From Paramacrobiotus metropolitanus (taxonomy: Eukaryota > Tardigrada > Eutardigrada > Parachela > Macrobiotidae), in contig NW_026570331.1 in NCBI RefSeq assembly GCF_019649055.1, forward strand, positions 372,001 through 436,000: a DNA stretch of 64,000 nt. Reading direction: 5' to 3'. Position numbers and translations under genes: made by a program. Every line of letters begins with the position of its first letter. Position 1 is the stretch's first letter. Below, one piece after another: positions 53,117 to 63,188 of the stretch. Below the pieces are notes generated by a model. It was not told the origin of the DNA, did no database searches, and was given only the letters and a program-made list of their open reading frames with translations.

Positions 53117-53305
53117 ATGTTTGTGCCACGGACCCGTAACATCACCGTAGTGGGAGACGGTAACGTCCTGCTGCACGGCCGCGTGGTGGACGTGGCGAAC
53201 AACGGGCTCTACATTGATCTGCTGTGCCCAGGTCGTCGACGCGAGTTCTTTCCATTCAACCATGTCTTCCTATCAAAATCCATGGAATTCGGGGACGTGC
53301 TATAG
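53117..53305 (+). CDS. Tudor-like/F-box family gene C, first module
   Basis: ATG at 53117 (gcagccATG). Reads MFVPRTRNITVVGDGNVLLH, GRVVDVANNGLYIDLLCPGR, RREFFPFNHVFLSKSMEF: the same first module as gene B. An in-frame stop comes at 53303-53305, just inside the inserted retrotransposon fragment, which separates this module from the second at 54328. Confidence 0.72.
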   Translation: MFVPRTRNITVVGDGNVLLHGRVVDVANNGLYIDLLCPGRRREFFPFNHVFLSKSMEFGDVL

Positions 53306-53309
53306 AACT

Positions 53310-54325
53310 TCATCTGGAGCGAGGATTCATGGGAGACGATAACGATAACCACGCCACTGTTGACGCTACTGGTGCCTCGGAGTCATGGAAATTAAAAGCC
53401 CGTCAACCTCAACCCCCGGAAACGGAAACTCTATTTCGAAAGTCCCAAAAGGCCTGGGACTTGCCGTTATGCAACGTGTCTCTTGCGGCCCTCCTGGAGG
53501 TATTTCAAGGAGACGAAATCAACACTGCGCGCCTGCTTGCCCAGTCTAGACCAGAAGCTGGAATTTGGTTGAACGCCTTGCCGTCCTCTCACATCGGTAA
53601 TCTACTGGGCGACGACGAACTGAAGATCAGCATCGGCCTCCGACTCGGCGCCACGATCTGCGAACCGCACGACTGCGTCAAATGCCACAAACCCGTTGGT
53701 GGTTACGGACACCAGGGGTTATCGTGTGCTTTCTCCGCTGGACGGCATCCGCGCCACGGCGGGTTAAATAGCATCATTTGTAGGGCCTTTGTATCCGCTG
53801 GTGTGCCTGCAAAACTGGAGCCGCGCGGCACCTCTCACACAAACGAACGCCGCCCGGATGGTTGCACGACATTTGCCTGGAAGCGCGGATTGTGTCTTGC
53901 ATGGGACGTGACATGTGTAGACACGGTTGCGCTGTCGCATGTTAAAGCCACTTCCACCACAGCGGGAGCGGCCGCTGTGCAAGCAGAGGGAAAGAAATCA
54001 GGACTATATTTCTATCTGACCGGCCGCTACCTATTCGTCCCGATCGCTTTCGAAACACTGGGCCCGTGGGGACCATCAGCGATCGCCATCATCAAAGAGC
54101 TGGGAAAAAGACTACAGCAGCACACCGGGGAAGCACGCTCACACGAATTTCTGCGGCAGCGTTTGTCCATCGAAATTCAACGGGGAAATGCGGCTTCGGT
54201 GCTGGGCACGATGGAAGGGCTGGAGAAGCTGAACGAAATTTTTCTGTTATAGTTCAGTGTTTTTCTTTTTATGTTTATGTATTGCGTTTTTGATTTGACC
54301 AATAAAGTGTGATATCAGACGATCC
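53310..54325 (+). mobile_element. 5'-truncated non-LTR retrotransposon fragment: zinc finger and restriction-like endonuclease
   Basis: A 300-plus-codon open frame ending TAG... at 54252: WLNALPSSHIGNLLGDD, ICEPHDCVKCHKPVGGYGHQ, GLSCAFSAGRHPRHGGLN, LEPRGTSHTNERRPDGCTTF, WKRGLCLAWDVTCVDT, LGKRLQQHTGEARS, LSIEIQRGNAASVLGTM. The Cys/His cluster followed by RPDG...WD fits the C-terminal CCHC plus PD-(D/E)XK-type restriction-like endonuclease of early-branching non-LTR retrotransposons (as in R2/CRE/NeSL types), from pattern memory. No RT domain is left, as expected of 5' truncation. It interrupts gene C between its two modules; ccatgga occurs at both edges and may be a target duplication. Confidence 0.6.
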
Positions 54326-54327
54326 CC

Positions 54328-54810
54328 ATGGAGGTGCTGCGCCGTCAGTATCCCGGTGGAGCGTGGCGCTGGTGGCCCGGTACCATGCTGGATCCGTTGT
54401 CTCATTCTCCCTCATTATTTACGACGGATTACGCCGTGGTGGCCATCGTCCAGGGACGGGACGACCGCGGCGCCATCTGGACGGACTTTGTCCCCAGGGA
54501 CCGCCTTCGCCATCCCGTGCCAAACGACTGCTCGAAGCAAGATGGTGTGGAACCAGAGATGGCGTCAGTGGTGAAGCTGCTGCCAATTGCACCGGGGCGC
54601 TTTGTCAAGCGCAGGATGCCCCTGCCCACCGAGTGTCGTGCGGCGTCACCAGCACAAGTGCTGCAGGTGATGAAGGAGCTGCAGGCTAAACGGCGGTCTT
54701 CCAAAGGACAGGTGGTCTGCGTCAATGTCGCAGATGAGCAGGTGCATTTCATTGTGCAGCTGAACGGTGACGTTTGCTTTCCGCTGCGGCAGGTCGAAGA
54801 CAAGGCACAG
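54328..54810 (+). CDS. Tudor-like/F-box family gene C, second module exon
   Basis: Reads MEVLRRQYPGGAWRWWPGTM, YAVVAIVQGRDDRGAIWTDF, VPRDRLRHPVPND and a following family-specific part (GRFVKRRMPLPTECRAASPA, VCVNVADEQVHFIVQLNGDV). In frame to the donor gtacgc at 54811. The module is shared with genes A, B and D. The upstream join to the first module is broken by the retrotransposon fragment. Confidence 0.75.
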
Positions 54811-54846
54811 GTACGCTAATTCGTCAATCGTCACTGTCTCCTGTAG

Positions 54847-55839
54847 TCGGATATCTACATTCCATGGAGATTTCAAGTGTCCGTTTGTTTTACTCCGGTT
54901 TTGGGGAATCGGTGTTGTTCATTGTTACATGAAATTGTTCGGGCGTTGCATAAGGCGCTGGTTGGTCGTGTTCCGAAGATCCTGCGTGGGATAAAGACGC
55001 CGGTAGAAACTTTGAATATCTGCGAAACGACGGATGAACCGCTTTCGCTGGGCGTGCATGAGTGGCTGCAGGTGTTCGCCCACTTGGACACGCTGACACA
55101 GACCAAGCTGCGCGCGGTGTGTTCGGCGTGGGACGCTATTCTGGACTTGCCAATCTTGACGGCTCACATAATCTTCGACACGAGCGCTGCTCGCAGCCCT
55201 TTGAGTAATCTGCATTATATTCTCATGGCACCCCTTTTCAAATGCCTGCACTCGTCCAGCCATCATGTTATTCTACACGATCGCGACCAATGCATCGACA
55301 TGACAAACTTCTTGATGATGTTGGATATTATTCACTACATGGCGCGGACTGACCACGGAATCCGCTTGACGGCGCTGTATGTGGTTGGCGTGACTCACTT
55401 ATCGTCATTTGTCTCCATCAATCTTGATTACTGCGAGGTGCATGTTCCCAACGATCTGAATGCACTTGAGGTTTCGTTCCCGGGCCACCTCGATGCTCTC
55501 GTTGTGTCAAGTCGCGATCTGCCGTGTGCTGCCATTCATCTGGTACGGTGCCGGGTGTCTTTTCGCTATTGTCTGAATGGTCTACTGCCTTCTTGGGACG
55601 GTTCTTGTGACGCTGGTCCGAAGCTGCATTTCGATTTGGTCAAGACGCGTCTACCACTAAACGGAGATGTGGCGCTGACGGTGTGGAATGCGTTGGAGAT
55701 GGCGCTACCAGTTCCCATCGACGACGGCGTGCGGGCTCAGTCGGAGTGGCTGACGGCGATCGCGGCGGAAGAAAGCCAGGAGCTGTTGCGCGTGGCAGTT
55801 TGTAAAGTAAGCGAATCTTATGAATATTACGAGAATTAG
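54847..55839 (+). CDS. Tudor-like/F-box family gene C, F-box exon
   Basis: Acceptor tctcctgtag ends at 54846; phase 0 with the previous exon. Reads SDIYIPWRFQVSV..., then EPLSLGVHEWLQVFAHLDTL, TQTKLRAVCSAWDAILDLPI (F-box), followed by a long regular region (LHYILMAPLFKCLHSSSHHV, IHYMARTDHGIRLTALYVV, LDALVVSSRDLPCAAIHLV) and TVWNALEMALPVPIDDGV...ELLRVAVCK. It runs to TAG at 55837-55839, or splices at gtaagc after AVCK (55807). Uninterrupted for about 320 codons. The upstream intron would be only 36 bases. Confidence 0.78.
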   Translation, partial: SDIYIPWRFQVSVCFTPVLGNRCCSLLHEIVRALHKALVGRVPKILRGIKTPVETLNICETTDEPLSLGVHEWLQVFAHLDTLTQTKLRAVCSAWDAILDLPILTAHIIFDTSAARSPLSNLHYILMAPLFKCLHSSSHHVILHDRDQCIDMTNFLMMLDIIHYMARTDHGIRLTALYVVGVTHLSSFVSINLDYCEVHVPNDLNALEVSFPGHLDALVVSSRDLPCAAIHLVRCRVSFRYCLNGLLPSWDGSCDAGPKLHFDLVKTRLPLNGDVALTVWNALEMALPVPIDDGVRAQSEWLTAIAAEESQELLRVAVCKVSESYEYYEN

Positions 55840-56106
55840 AATCAGCCGTAAATCATTAGGGATTGATTCAGTTTCTGATCAAGTGCATTCTGATTGGTAG
55901 CTGTTATGCCGAACCTAGACCGCGGATCCGCGTTCGTCTGTGCATTACCGCGGGAAGATGTGGTGCGCGGATGGACTGCAGGATCTGCGCTGGGAGCGAC
56001 TGTCTCGCATTGCTTTGAGCGTTCTGATGAACCTGGGGTGCCTTGAAGGATCCTGCGAGTGGTCGGATGACTCGGATTAGTTTATTCAGATTCAGCTTAT
56101 TAAGAA
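55812..56106 (+). repeat. source region of the left-arm insert
   Basis: 3' flank of gene C. Its reverse complement occurs at 31565-31900 in the left duplication arm (see that entry). It contains the paired words gacagtcgctcccagcgcag/atcctgcagtcc type blocks in both places, with scattered differences. Confidence 0.78.
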
Positions 56107-57160
56107 GCGATGTCTTGCAGTTCCAGTACAGTCACTATCTTGTAGCTCGTTTTTTGTGTTGCTTGTGGACGTTGTGACACTGGAAGTCTTTGGCGTTCGA
56201 CAAATTCCTGCTTCTGGTTCTTCTTTTGCGAAAACATTTTGATAGTAACCAACACAATTACGAATTGTCTGGTGGTGTTTCCATTTGGAGCCGGGTGCAA
56301 TTTCTGTTGGAAAATAAACGTTTCCGTTGTAATTTCCGGAATGTTTTTTCCTCCATAACTTCCCGTCCGAATGTTGCGCTCGCTGACGGGTCTTTGTGCG
56401 CCAGTGTATAGAAATTATTCGAGTCCAAAAATTATTCCTCGGCTTACAGCAACGATAGAAAAAGCGCGAAAGCGAAAGAAAGTTAACCATGATTGCACGT
56501 TTGGTACCATGTACGCATTGTACGGTGTACCAGCTGCAGTTCATGACTGCAGCACTATAGCAGCAGTGCATGACACGTGTTCATTTCTTCGATCCGCACG
56601 CATAGGTGCTGCAACAAAACAACCGAATTCCTGCGCTAGTACCATGCAAAACTTTAACAAATCTAAGGATCCAAACTGTAAAGATTAAAAACCGTATTAA
56701 TTACAAGGATCAAAAGCCTGGCAGTTATAGACCGATAACTGCTTTCAGGTTACAACAACTCAGACAGCAGTGGCCAGTGAGGCGATGTTCAGACACTTCG
56801 TACAATACTTTTTTCAACTAAACCGCTTTATGCTTCTTGGCCTCTGTGTTTCAATCATTACCTGAACAGGTTTACCAACACAATCACATTTGGACTTACG
56901 TGCCAACGCGGCATATGCAAGCGGATACTGCCAGTCAGCAGAATCAAATTGGCCTTCAGCAGAATTCACGCTTGAATACAGTACTATAAGTGATGTTTCG
57001 CTGATCTGGCCTGTTAGTTGTGGGTTTTCGCAGTCACTACGGCAAGCCTTACTTCCAGAACTCTTCTGCACTTGTGCGTTAACCGACAAACTGCAGGTGC
57101 TAGTGCCTCTCCCTACGAATTGTCGTACGGCTAATGTTCTGCCTCCTAGCAAGACGTCCA
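56107..57160. other. intergenic DNA upstream of gene D
   Basis: No supported coding sequence. The plus frame leading into gene D is open back to 56890, but the residues before 57169 do not resemble the family, so they are probably 5' UTR or an upstream untranslated region. Confidence 0.4.
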
Positions 57161-57168
57161 ACATAGGA

Positions 57169-57777
57169 ATGCACCTGTACAAACGAGCGGTGTATGCGTG
57201 GAACGCTGTAGATGTGGAGATTAACGGACAACTGCAGCACGGCTACGTCATCGGCTTGAAAGAATACGACAACGATCCCCCGTACCTGATGATCGATTTC
57301 AGATGGCCAGTCCAGCAGGTGGTTCTGGTTCCCTACGGGAGGATCTGGAGCTGCTCCACCACTCAGTCGAGTAGCCCCGGCACGGGAGCCGATGTGGAGG
57401 TGCTGCTGCGTGACGGCCAGAACAACCTGTGGAAATGGTACCCCGGGAGAATGCTGATTCCGTGCTTCCAAGAGCTGGATAAGGTGGCGTTGGTGGAGGT
57501 GATGATAGGCGGGCAGTGTCGTCGCAAACTAATTCCCGGCCAACAAATTCGGGTTTGTTCGGGAGACGGTATCAAGCCAGGACTTCTTTCAGCGGGACAT
57601 TTCATCAAGCAGATGTGCAGTGTACCGAATGGCTACTGGATTATGAAACCGTCCTGGTCGGCATGGCTGCTACGACGAGTTGAGCGAGAGCACAATCTGC
57701 GATTTTTTAAAATTCTCGGCCGGATGATGCACTATGTTCGGGGTAGCCAGGGGCCGTCTTTGACGGATGAACATCTG
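57169..57777 (+). CDS. Tudor-like/F-box family gene D, module exon
   Basis: Start chosen at 57169 (MHLYKRAVYAWNAVDVEING) because family similarity begins there. Module 1: NAVDVEINGQLQHGYVIGLK, YLMIDFRWPVQQVVLVPYGR; module 2: GADVEVLLRDGQNNLWKWYP, VALVEVMIGGQCRRKLIPGQ. A third conserved part, SAGHFIKQMCSVPNGYWIMK with LLRRVEREHNLRFFKILGRM, also seen in the duplication arms, ends DEHL at donor gtacgt. Uninterrupted, 203 codons, phase 0. Confidence 0.8.
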
Positions 57778-57873
57778 GTACGTCATTGTTTGTGATCGAC
57801 TGTTTCTACAACTTTAAAGTTTATCTTCTTATCGCATAATTGTAGTAATAGGCTTTCCACTTTTCCAACATAG

Positions 57874-58701
57874 GCGGTTGTGTTCGAAAGAGAGAGAAAG
57901 TCTAGAACAGCCCGTTCCTACCTTTTGCGTTCTGCCGACAACGGCGAGCTGGATGGCGAACCCAAGCCACAGGAATCGTCGAGTGTCGGTGAAGGTGCTT
58001 TGGCACTGCCTTTGCCCGTGTTGAAGAAGATCTTCTACTCACTGGACACCGTTGAGCGACAGGGCTGCCGACGCACCTGTCAACTGTGGGAGCCATTCTC
58101 ACCTCGGCGGAGTTATGCAGCGAGGTTCGTGTGTCGCGACCAGATCCTACCTCTCCCTGTCCAGGAACGCGGGATCGTATTTACGCCACGTATGCCTGCA
58201 TCTTCAAGCACATCACGTCCGCCATCCGCACCGTCGGTATACGTTACGCGGACACGTCCTACTTTGATCGCCCCGCCGCGGAATGTGCCGATGAAACGCT
58301 GGATATAATTACCAAAGTTCTGGGAGACGCTGGACTGCGCATTCACCGTTTGATCATGTTCCAGCAGTTGATCGAGATCGCACCGTCGGTATATCCTGGC
58401 CAATTGAAACTGAGCCAGCTTTCCGCCATGATAGCCGCGCAGCTGTCCAAACTCGCACCATTCTGCGATCGTGTGATCTGGAAAGACTATGTCGTCACAA
58501 TGTTATCCAAAAAGGATAACTGCCGTCTGATGGAATTTGACATTCCCGCTGCTGTCTTCTCGCCGGGACATGTCGGTGAGGCGCACATTGTCGAACTGTT
58601 GGAGCAGCACCTGTGCTGGGAGGGGCCGCCGTTGGATGTGCATTGCCCATTTCATGGCCAACGGAATTGACAACGAAGCGGCGGCCCGGAAAGTGGCGCA
58701 G
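57874..58701 (+). CDS. Tudor-like/F-box family gene D, F-box exon (frame-broken)
   Basis: Acceptor ccaacatag ends at 57873. AVVFERERKSRTARSYLLRS, then F-box ALPLPVLKKIFYSLDTVERQ, GCRRTCQLW. One base appears missing at about 58089, after which the family sequence continues in another frame: GAILTSAELCSEVRVSRP, YACIFKHITSAIRTVGIRYA, ECADETLDIITKVLGDAGLR, VYPGQLKLSQLSAMIAAQLS. A second register change near 58.63 kb restores a frame ending NEAAARKVAQ at donor gtatgt. Otherwise well preserved, so either two real frame shifts or sequencing errors. Confidence 0.72.
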
Positions 58702-58935
58702 GTATGTGCATCAGACTACGCATCGTGTTGACATGTGTTTTACGGTAGAAGCAGCTTGCTAGCAGTGGTTGCTGATTCTCACAGACTCACACCAGATGCG
58801 ACTTTCATTCTTTTCTGATTTTGTAAAACGGTTTTCCGTGATAAAAATTTCTGGAATATTTTGTCTAATAGCGCTGGTGTTTTCTTTTGTCTCCTGGCGT
58901 ACAGCTTTGTGTAACCCGCTGAAATAATTTTGCAG

Positions 58936-59091
58936 ATTCTAGAGGACTACCAGTACTGTGATCCGCGTCCCTCCTCGCAGTTTCGGGGACGTCAATGGAG
59001 TGCAAAGAATCTAACGGGCGTGGACGTTGGAAAATTGAACCGATTCTGCCTGCGGGCCTTGTCGCATTACATGTCCACCATCCACGAATGA
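58936..59091 (+). CDS. Tudor-like/F-box family gene D, last exon
   Basis: Acceptor ttttgcag ends at 58935, in phase with the previous donor. Reads ILEDYQYCDPRPSSQFRGRQ, WSAKNLTGVDVGKLNRFCLR, ALSHYMSTIHE and TGA. 51 codons, so easily missed. Confidence 0.6.
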   Translation: MLEDYQYCDPRPSSQFRGRQWSAKNLTGVDVGKLNRFCLRALSHYMSTIHE

Positions 59092-60640
59092 TAATTCCCA
59101 TTGGGAGCGTCCAACGATACCTGCGCCGATTGGCCTGAGTAGGCAGACGTGAAATTTTCGGGCGTGGACCTGCGTTGATCTACTTTTACGCGTGTTTAAG
59201 CCAGGGTTTGTCCTACCCAGCCACTTAAGGATATCCAATGGCACAGTTATTAATAACTTCTTTAGATATTTGAGACTAATCGTTGTGCTTTACCATGTAT
59301 CAGTTGGTAAATAACAGGCAAGGTAGTAACTGTTCGTTCTAACATTTGTTATGCAATCCATGCTAAACTCGCCTGCAAATGCTGATCTAACTGCAGTATG
59401 TAGAATTTCTTCTCACAAAACACTCGCAGCACGCCACGCGATGAGAAAGATGGTCTACTTACAGCGTTCACAGTTGTACTCCAAATCTTATCGAAAATCT
59501 TGCTCAGTAGTCAGTATAGATAGATACCGGGATCAGGGACGGCCAATAATTTAGTCAGGACATCCAACATTGTTGCTCTGACGCTGCATGTGCACATCAT
59601 GGCCACTGGCGTGCGGGGGTCGCTCGTCACGGAACCTCACGGAAACGCTCTGTGATGGGGTACAGAAAGTCGTATTTTCTCCGCTTAAGGAAAGAGACCC
59701 TTGATTTCAGCGGCGTAGATTGGCACAGCCGGCAACGCACTTGACGATTGTTTCAATAAACGACCAGTACATACCGAGAATACACCAAATACTTCAGTAT
59801 GGAGACTGCTAGTTTGACTTTTCTCAAGAACCGATCACTTTTAAATTATGCACAGGTATGTACATCTTATAATAGCCCTGCAGGCTACCAACGATATTAT
59901 TTGCTTCGAAAAAGATTGGCTGGTAGAGCGGGATGTCGTGGCCTTAACATAATGGATGTTGGGAAGGGCTATTGCGGCGAAACGCGCATTTCTCTAATTG
60001 ATCTAACTGGTAGGCTCAGGAAAATAATTTTCATTAGCAAGCCCATAATATGCTTATACCATGTCGATAGTAACCTTCGTTGTGCAGACGTTCCAATCAT
60101 CAAGATTATTATTAAAATGGTTTTTCAAGTCTGTCAGTTCTCATTATTATTTTCCTGTATAATTATTAACCATATGTGATTATGCATGGTACATTATATA
60201 CTCAATTATTTCTGCATATGCGAATGAATTCCAGTCACTATTCGCCTTTTTATTCGCGTCGTGCCGTAGTTATTATAAACTAGTACGTTTAATTGGTTTC
60301 CTTCGTGTTCAACAACAGTAACTACATACTACGGTTACACATTCCAAGAAAGTTGTTATGGTTTGAATGTCGTGTGTACATGGTTACGATAAAATCATTA
60401 TAACATAAAATATATCAATCATCATAATCATTATAACATAAAACATATAGATCATTATAACATCAATTACATATCTCTGTATATCCATCAAAAATCCATA
60501 TGCCCGTGGAATAGAGCGATAGAGCGAATCTCATTGCGACAAGAACATTAATTTTATGAAGAAAAATAAGCAAAAACCCATAAAACCGCGACAGAAACCA
60601 CAAAGCATAAAGCTACTCCAGTGCATCGTGCATCGTATCG
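59092..60640. other. intergenic DNA
   Basis: No supported gene. Contains a short tandem array at 60390-60462 (atcattataacataaaa units). Confidence 0.45.
60390..60462 (+). repeat. short tandem repeat (atcattataacataaaa)
   Basis: Three to four imperfect units of about 17-30 bases containing cattataacata. Confidence 0.7.
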
Positions 60641-60646
60641 CCATAT

Positions 60647-60987
60647 TCATCCTGCCACACCACCTCTTCGTATCCCGTCCACCCGTCCGCCCACAGTACC
60701 GTCCCCGTGCACACCCCCTGCGTCCCGGCCTGCCCGCTGCCCGCAGTCACTGGTGGCACGTTCCGCACTGCCCTCTTCCCAGCCGCCCGACATCTCTGAC
60801 GCACGCAACAAACACTCGGCATTCTGAACACCGCTGGCCGTGCCTGAGACGGTCTGCGGCCCAAATTCGTCAACGCGTGCAGCAACGATCCACCGGGCGA
60901 TGTCACGGCGATCTGGTGGCGGGAGCGATGCTTCCACTGCCTCCGATTCGGGAAAGCCGGCAAGGGCGGCTTCATGACTGCTGCGGC
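60647..60987 (-). CDS. possible minus-strand exon, family unknown
   Basis: After a good acceptor (gtttacag) the minus strand reads LPCRSSHEAALAGFPESEAV, EASLPPPDRRDIARWIVAAR, VDEFGPQTVSGTASGVQNAE, CLLRASEMSGGWEEGS. A second minus frame ends convincingly (GTVLWADGWTGYEEVVWQDE then YGDTMHDALE-stop at 60613), so a register change in the middle is possible. GC-rich against its flanks. No family recognised. Confidence 0.35.
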
Positions 60988-61679
60988 ATGGCAACTGTAA
61001 ACATTTCCGAAGACATGTGACAAATTTAAGTTTGTGGTTAATGTGAGCGTCGTTGGGACCCTGGACTATCTAGCTACACTTTCTGGTGGAATGTGTGCGG
61101 TCTAAAAATGCCCAGTAATCTTTACAGTGAGCATCAAAATGCCGCTAAAATAATATTGATTTTTCCTGTGTTTTCATTACTTCCTTATTTTTTACACAGA
61201 TGATTCTGCTTATTCAGGCATTTCGCTAGATTTATCCATACGATCAACTGCGACTGGCCAGCACAAATCAAATGAATTTACCAACGCGACTAGTTGAGAG
61301 CAGTTCAGAACAGGAAGATCAAGCGATTTCCGTACTTTCTGAGCATTATCTTAAAGAAGACGATACTTTTCCATGTTACGAAATCCTGGTTCCTTAAAAA
61401 TTAAGGAAAGGATTAAATTATTTAATTAAAATATTTTCGATATACATAACTTACTTCTATAAAACACACAAGCACAGAGTATTTTGACATTACTTTTTCG
61501 TTTTTCTACACTGGCTTTATAAGAGGCGATACATTTTTAAGCTTTCACAAGTACGGTAAAACATGAATTAACGGATACTTTCTCAGTTGACAGCACCAGT
61601 GAGATCAGAAGCAATCGTTTCTGGCGAAGGCGTCGTCGATCGCGGGGCGTTGCAATTCTGCGCCTGGGTGCAACGGGAC

Positions 61680-62111
61680 TTAAAGTGCGCTTGCAAAGCC
61701 GCGCGCCCTTCGGAGGCCGTATCCGTTACGGGGACCGACAATCCGTTCAAAACACCCACGACACTCCATGAAGCCGGCGTTGTGGCTCCGACTGGCAGTC
61801 CATTGTCGGGGAACGGTTCCGGGGAGAAAGCTCGGCAGCCCACCTTTGGACTCACCGACGGGTGAATTGCGCGGCGTTGTGGCAGCTCCCGGCGCTGCTG
61901 TTTGCCCTTTTGGCACTGTAACGCTATTTTGTGCGGCAGCAGTGTTGCTGCTGCTAGCGGCATCCGGCGGTCCAGTTCCGGCGGCGTCGTACTCGCCACT
62001 ACCCGTGGAAAACGTGCCACACTCTAAACACGTGGTCATCGTTGCGTACGAGACACAAACGACAACAGTACCAAGCTGCACAGTACCACCATACACCAGG
62101 CGTGTAAACAT
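61680..62111 (-). CDS. possible minus-strand Ser/Thr/Ala-rich protein
   Basis: Starting MFTRLVYGGTVQLGTVVVCV, then SYATMTTCLECGTFSTGSGE and a Thr/Ser/Ala/Pro-rich stretch (PPDAASSSNTAAAQNSVTVP, APGAATTPRNSPVGESKGGL), ending GFASAL-stop. The N-terminus could be a signal or membrane segment, followed by a mucin-like region. Overlapping frames are also open owing to GC bias; support is compositional only. Confidence 0.3.
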   Translation of the reverse strand: MFTRLVYGGTVQLGTVVVCVSYATMTTCLECGTFSTGSGEYDAAGTGPPDAASSSNTAAAQNSVTVPKGQTAAPGAATTPRNSPVGESKGGLPSFLPGTVPRQWTASRSHNAGFMECRGCFERIVGPRNGYGLRRARGFASAL

Positions 62112-62334
62112 TTTAACAACTTGCAAATCGTAGGTTCGTAAGACGGCTACGTAATGGACGTTAAAAGAACAAGTCGAACTTAAGCTCCTCTACTTAAGAT
62201 GTAAGCGTACGAGTATATTTGCTAATGCCATGAAGCACAAACACTGGAAATGCACGTAATCTTACCCTTTGCATCCTCAAAGGCAGCATCCTCACTGTAC
62301 GTCATGTAATTACCTTAAAAATAAACCCAATATG

Positions 62335-62714
62335 TCATCCATAATCACGACAAATAAAACGCTTTGATAAAGAACTCTTCAGTATTGGCCGCTCGCAACC
62401 TTCTCGCTCTTCCGAGTCGCGCTGCGCTGATTCGTCGCCATTGGCTGCCACCCGTCCTGCTGGGGGTGTGATGGCTTCCTCGTTGGTTGAATGCTGCGGC
62501 GCCGTGCCGGCAGCGTCTGGGGATTCATGGGTCGGCGACACCAACTGGCCACGTTTCGGGGCTGGACTTTGCCTCGTCCGACTCACTATCGGACACATCA
62601 GGCAGGTATTTCCTGGGTGGTACACCTCCAACCAGGCCGTAGTAGCCCGTAAATAAAACTCATCAACTTCTGCCTTTCTCCGCTTGTACGCTTCCGCGAC
62701 CTCGTGGCCCTCCA
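62335..62714 (-). CDS. disordered C-terminal exon of the Cys-rich gene
   Basis: Acceptor attactag before 62714; reads VEGHEVAEAYKRRKAEVDEF, YLRATTAWLEVYHPGNTCLM, CPIVSRTRQSPAPKRGQLVS, then acidic and Ser/Pro-rich sequence and KSSLSKRFICRDYG-stop. Helical start, likely disordered tail. In phase with 62912-63188. No family recognised. Confidence 0.5.
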
Positions 62715-62911
62715 CTAGTAATAAAACTCATTAAGATTACCGTTTTTCGTCAAAACGTAATTCTGTCTGTAGTATATTAGAAGTGCTCAAATTTGCTTTA
62801 TGTTGGGTTAAATTACTGAGAGTTTCTGGAGAAAATCATTGTGAGGCGTTATATTCTCGACGTGACAGTGGATTTCCTCCAGGACAAATATTAGAAACGC
62901 CTTGTTATCAC

Positions 62912-63188
62912 CTTTTCCGACTTGCCCCCAGTGCCCCCAGTACACCCGGTACTGGGGGCACTTTCGGGGCCATCGGCAGAGAAGGTAATCCCGCATATAA
63001 CGCGGGTTATCCTTCCAGTGTTTGCACGGATCTTGCACGTTTCCGGTGATGCAGCCGAGCATGTGCGCATCGCAGTAGTCTTTCCTCCAACGCTGGATTT
63101 CCATACTCTTACAGTATGGGCAGAAGTAGTACTTTTTCCCTGGGATAATAGCGCGCTTTTTCAACGCCGCTGGGGTGCGCTGCGGAGC
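62912..63188 (-). CDS. exon with Cys-rich possible zinc-binding module, family unknown
   Basis: Acceptor ttcttgtag-like (ctcttgtag) before 63188; reads APQRTPAALKKRAIIPGKKY, YFCPYCKSMEIQRWRKDYC, DAHMLGCITGNVQDPCKHW, YLLCRWPRKCPQYRVYWGHW. The C-x2-C...C-x2-H...C spacing suggests zinc coordination of an unnamed type. Donor gtgata after 62912, phase 1. The next exon at 62335-62714 joins in phase. Confidence 0.55.

Noticed and set aside
52805-53122. Possible minus-strand gene beginning MAADDTHNA
   Set aside because: Needs a register change, has no recognised domain, and its start overlaps the start of gene C on the other strand; kept only as a note.
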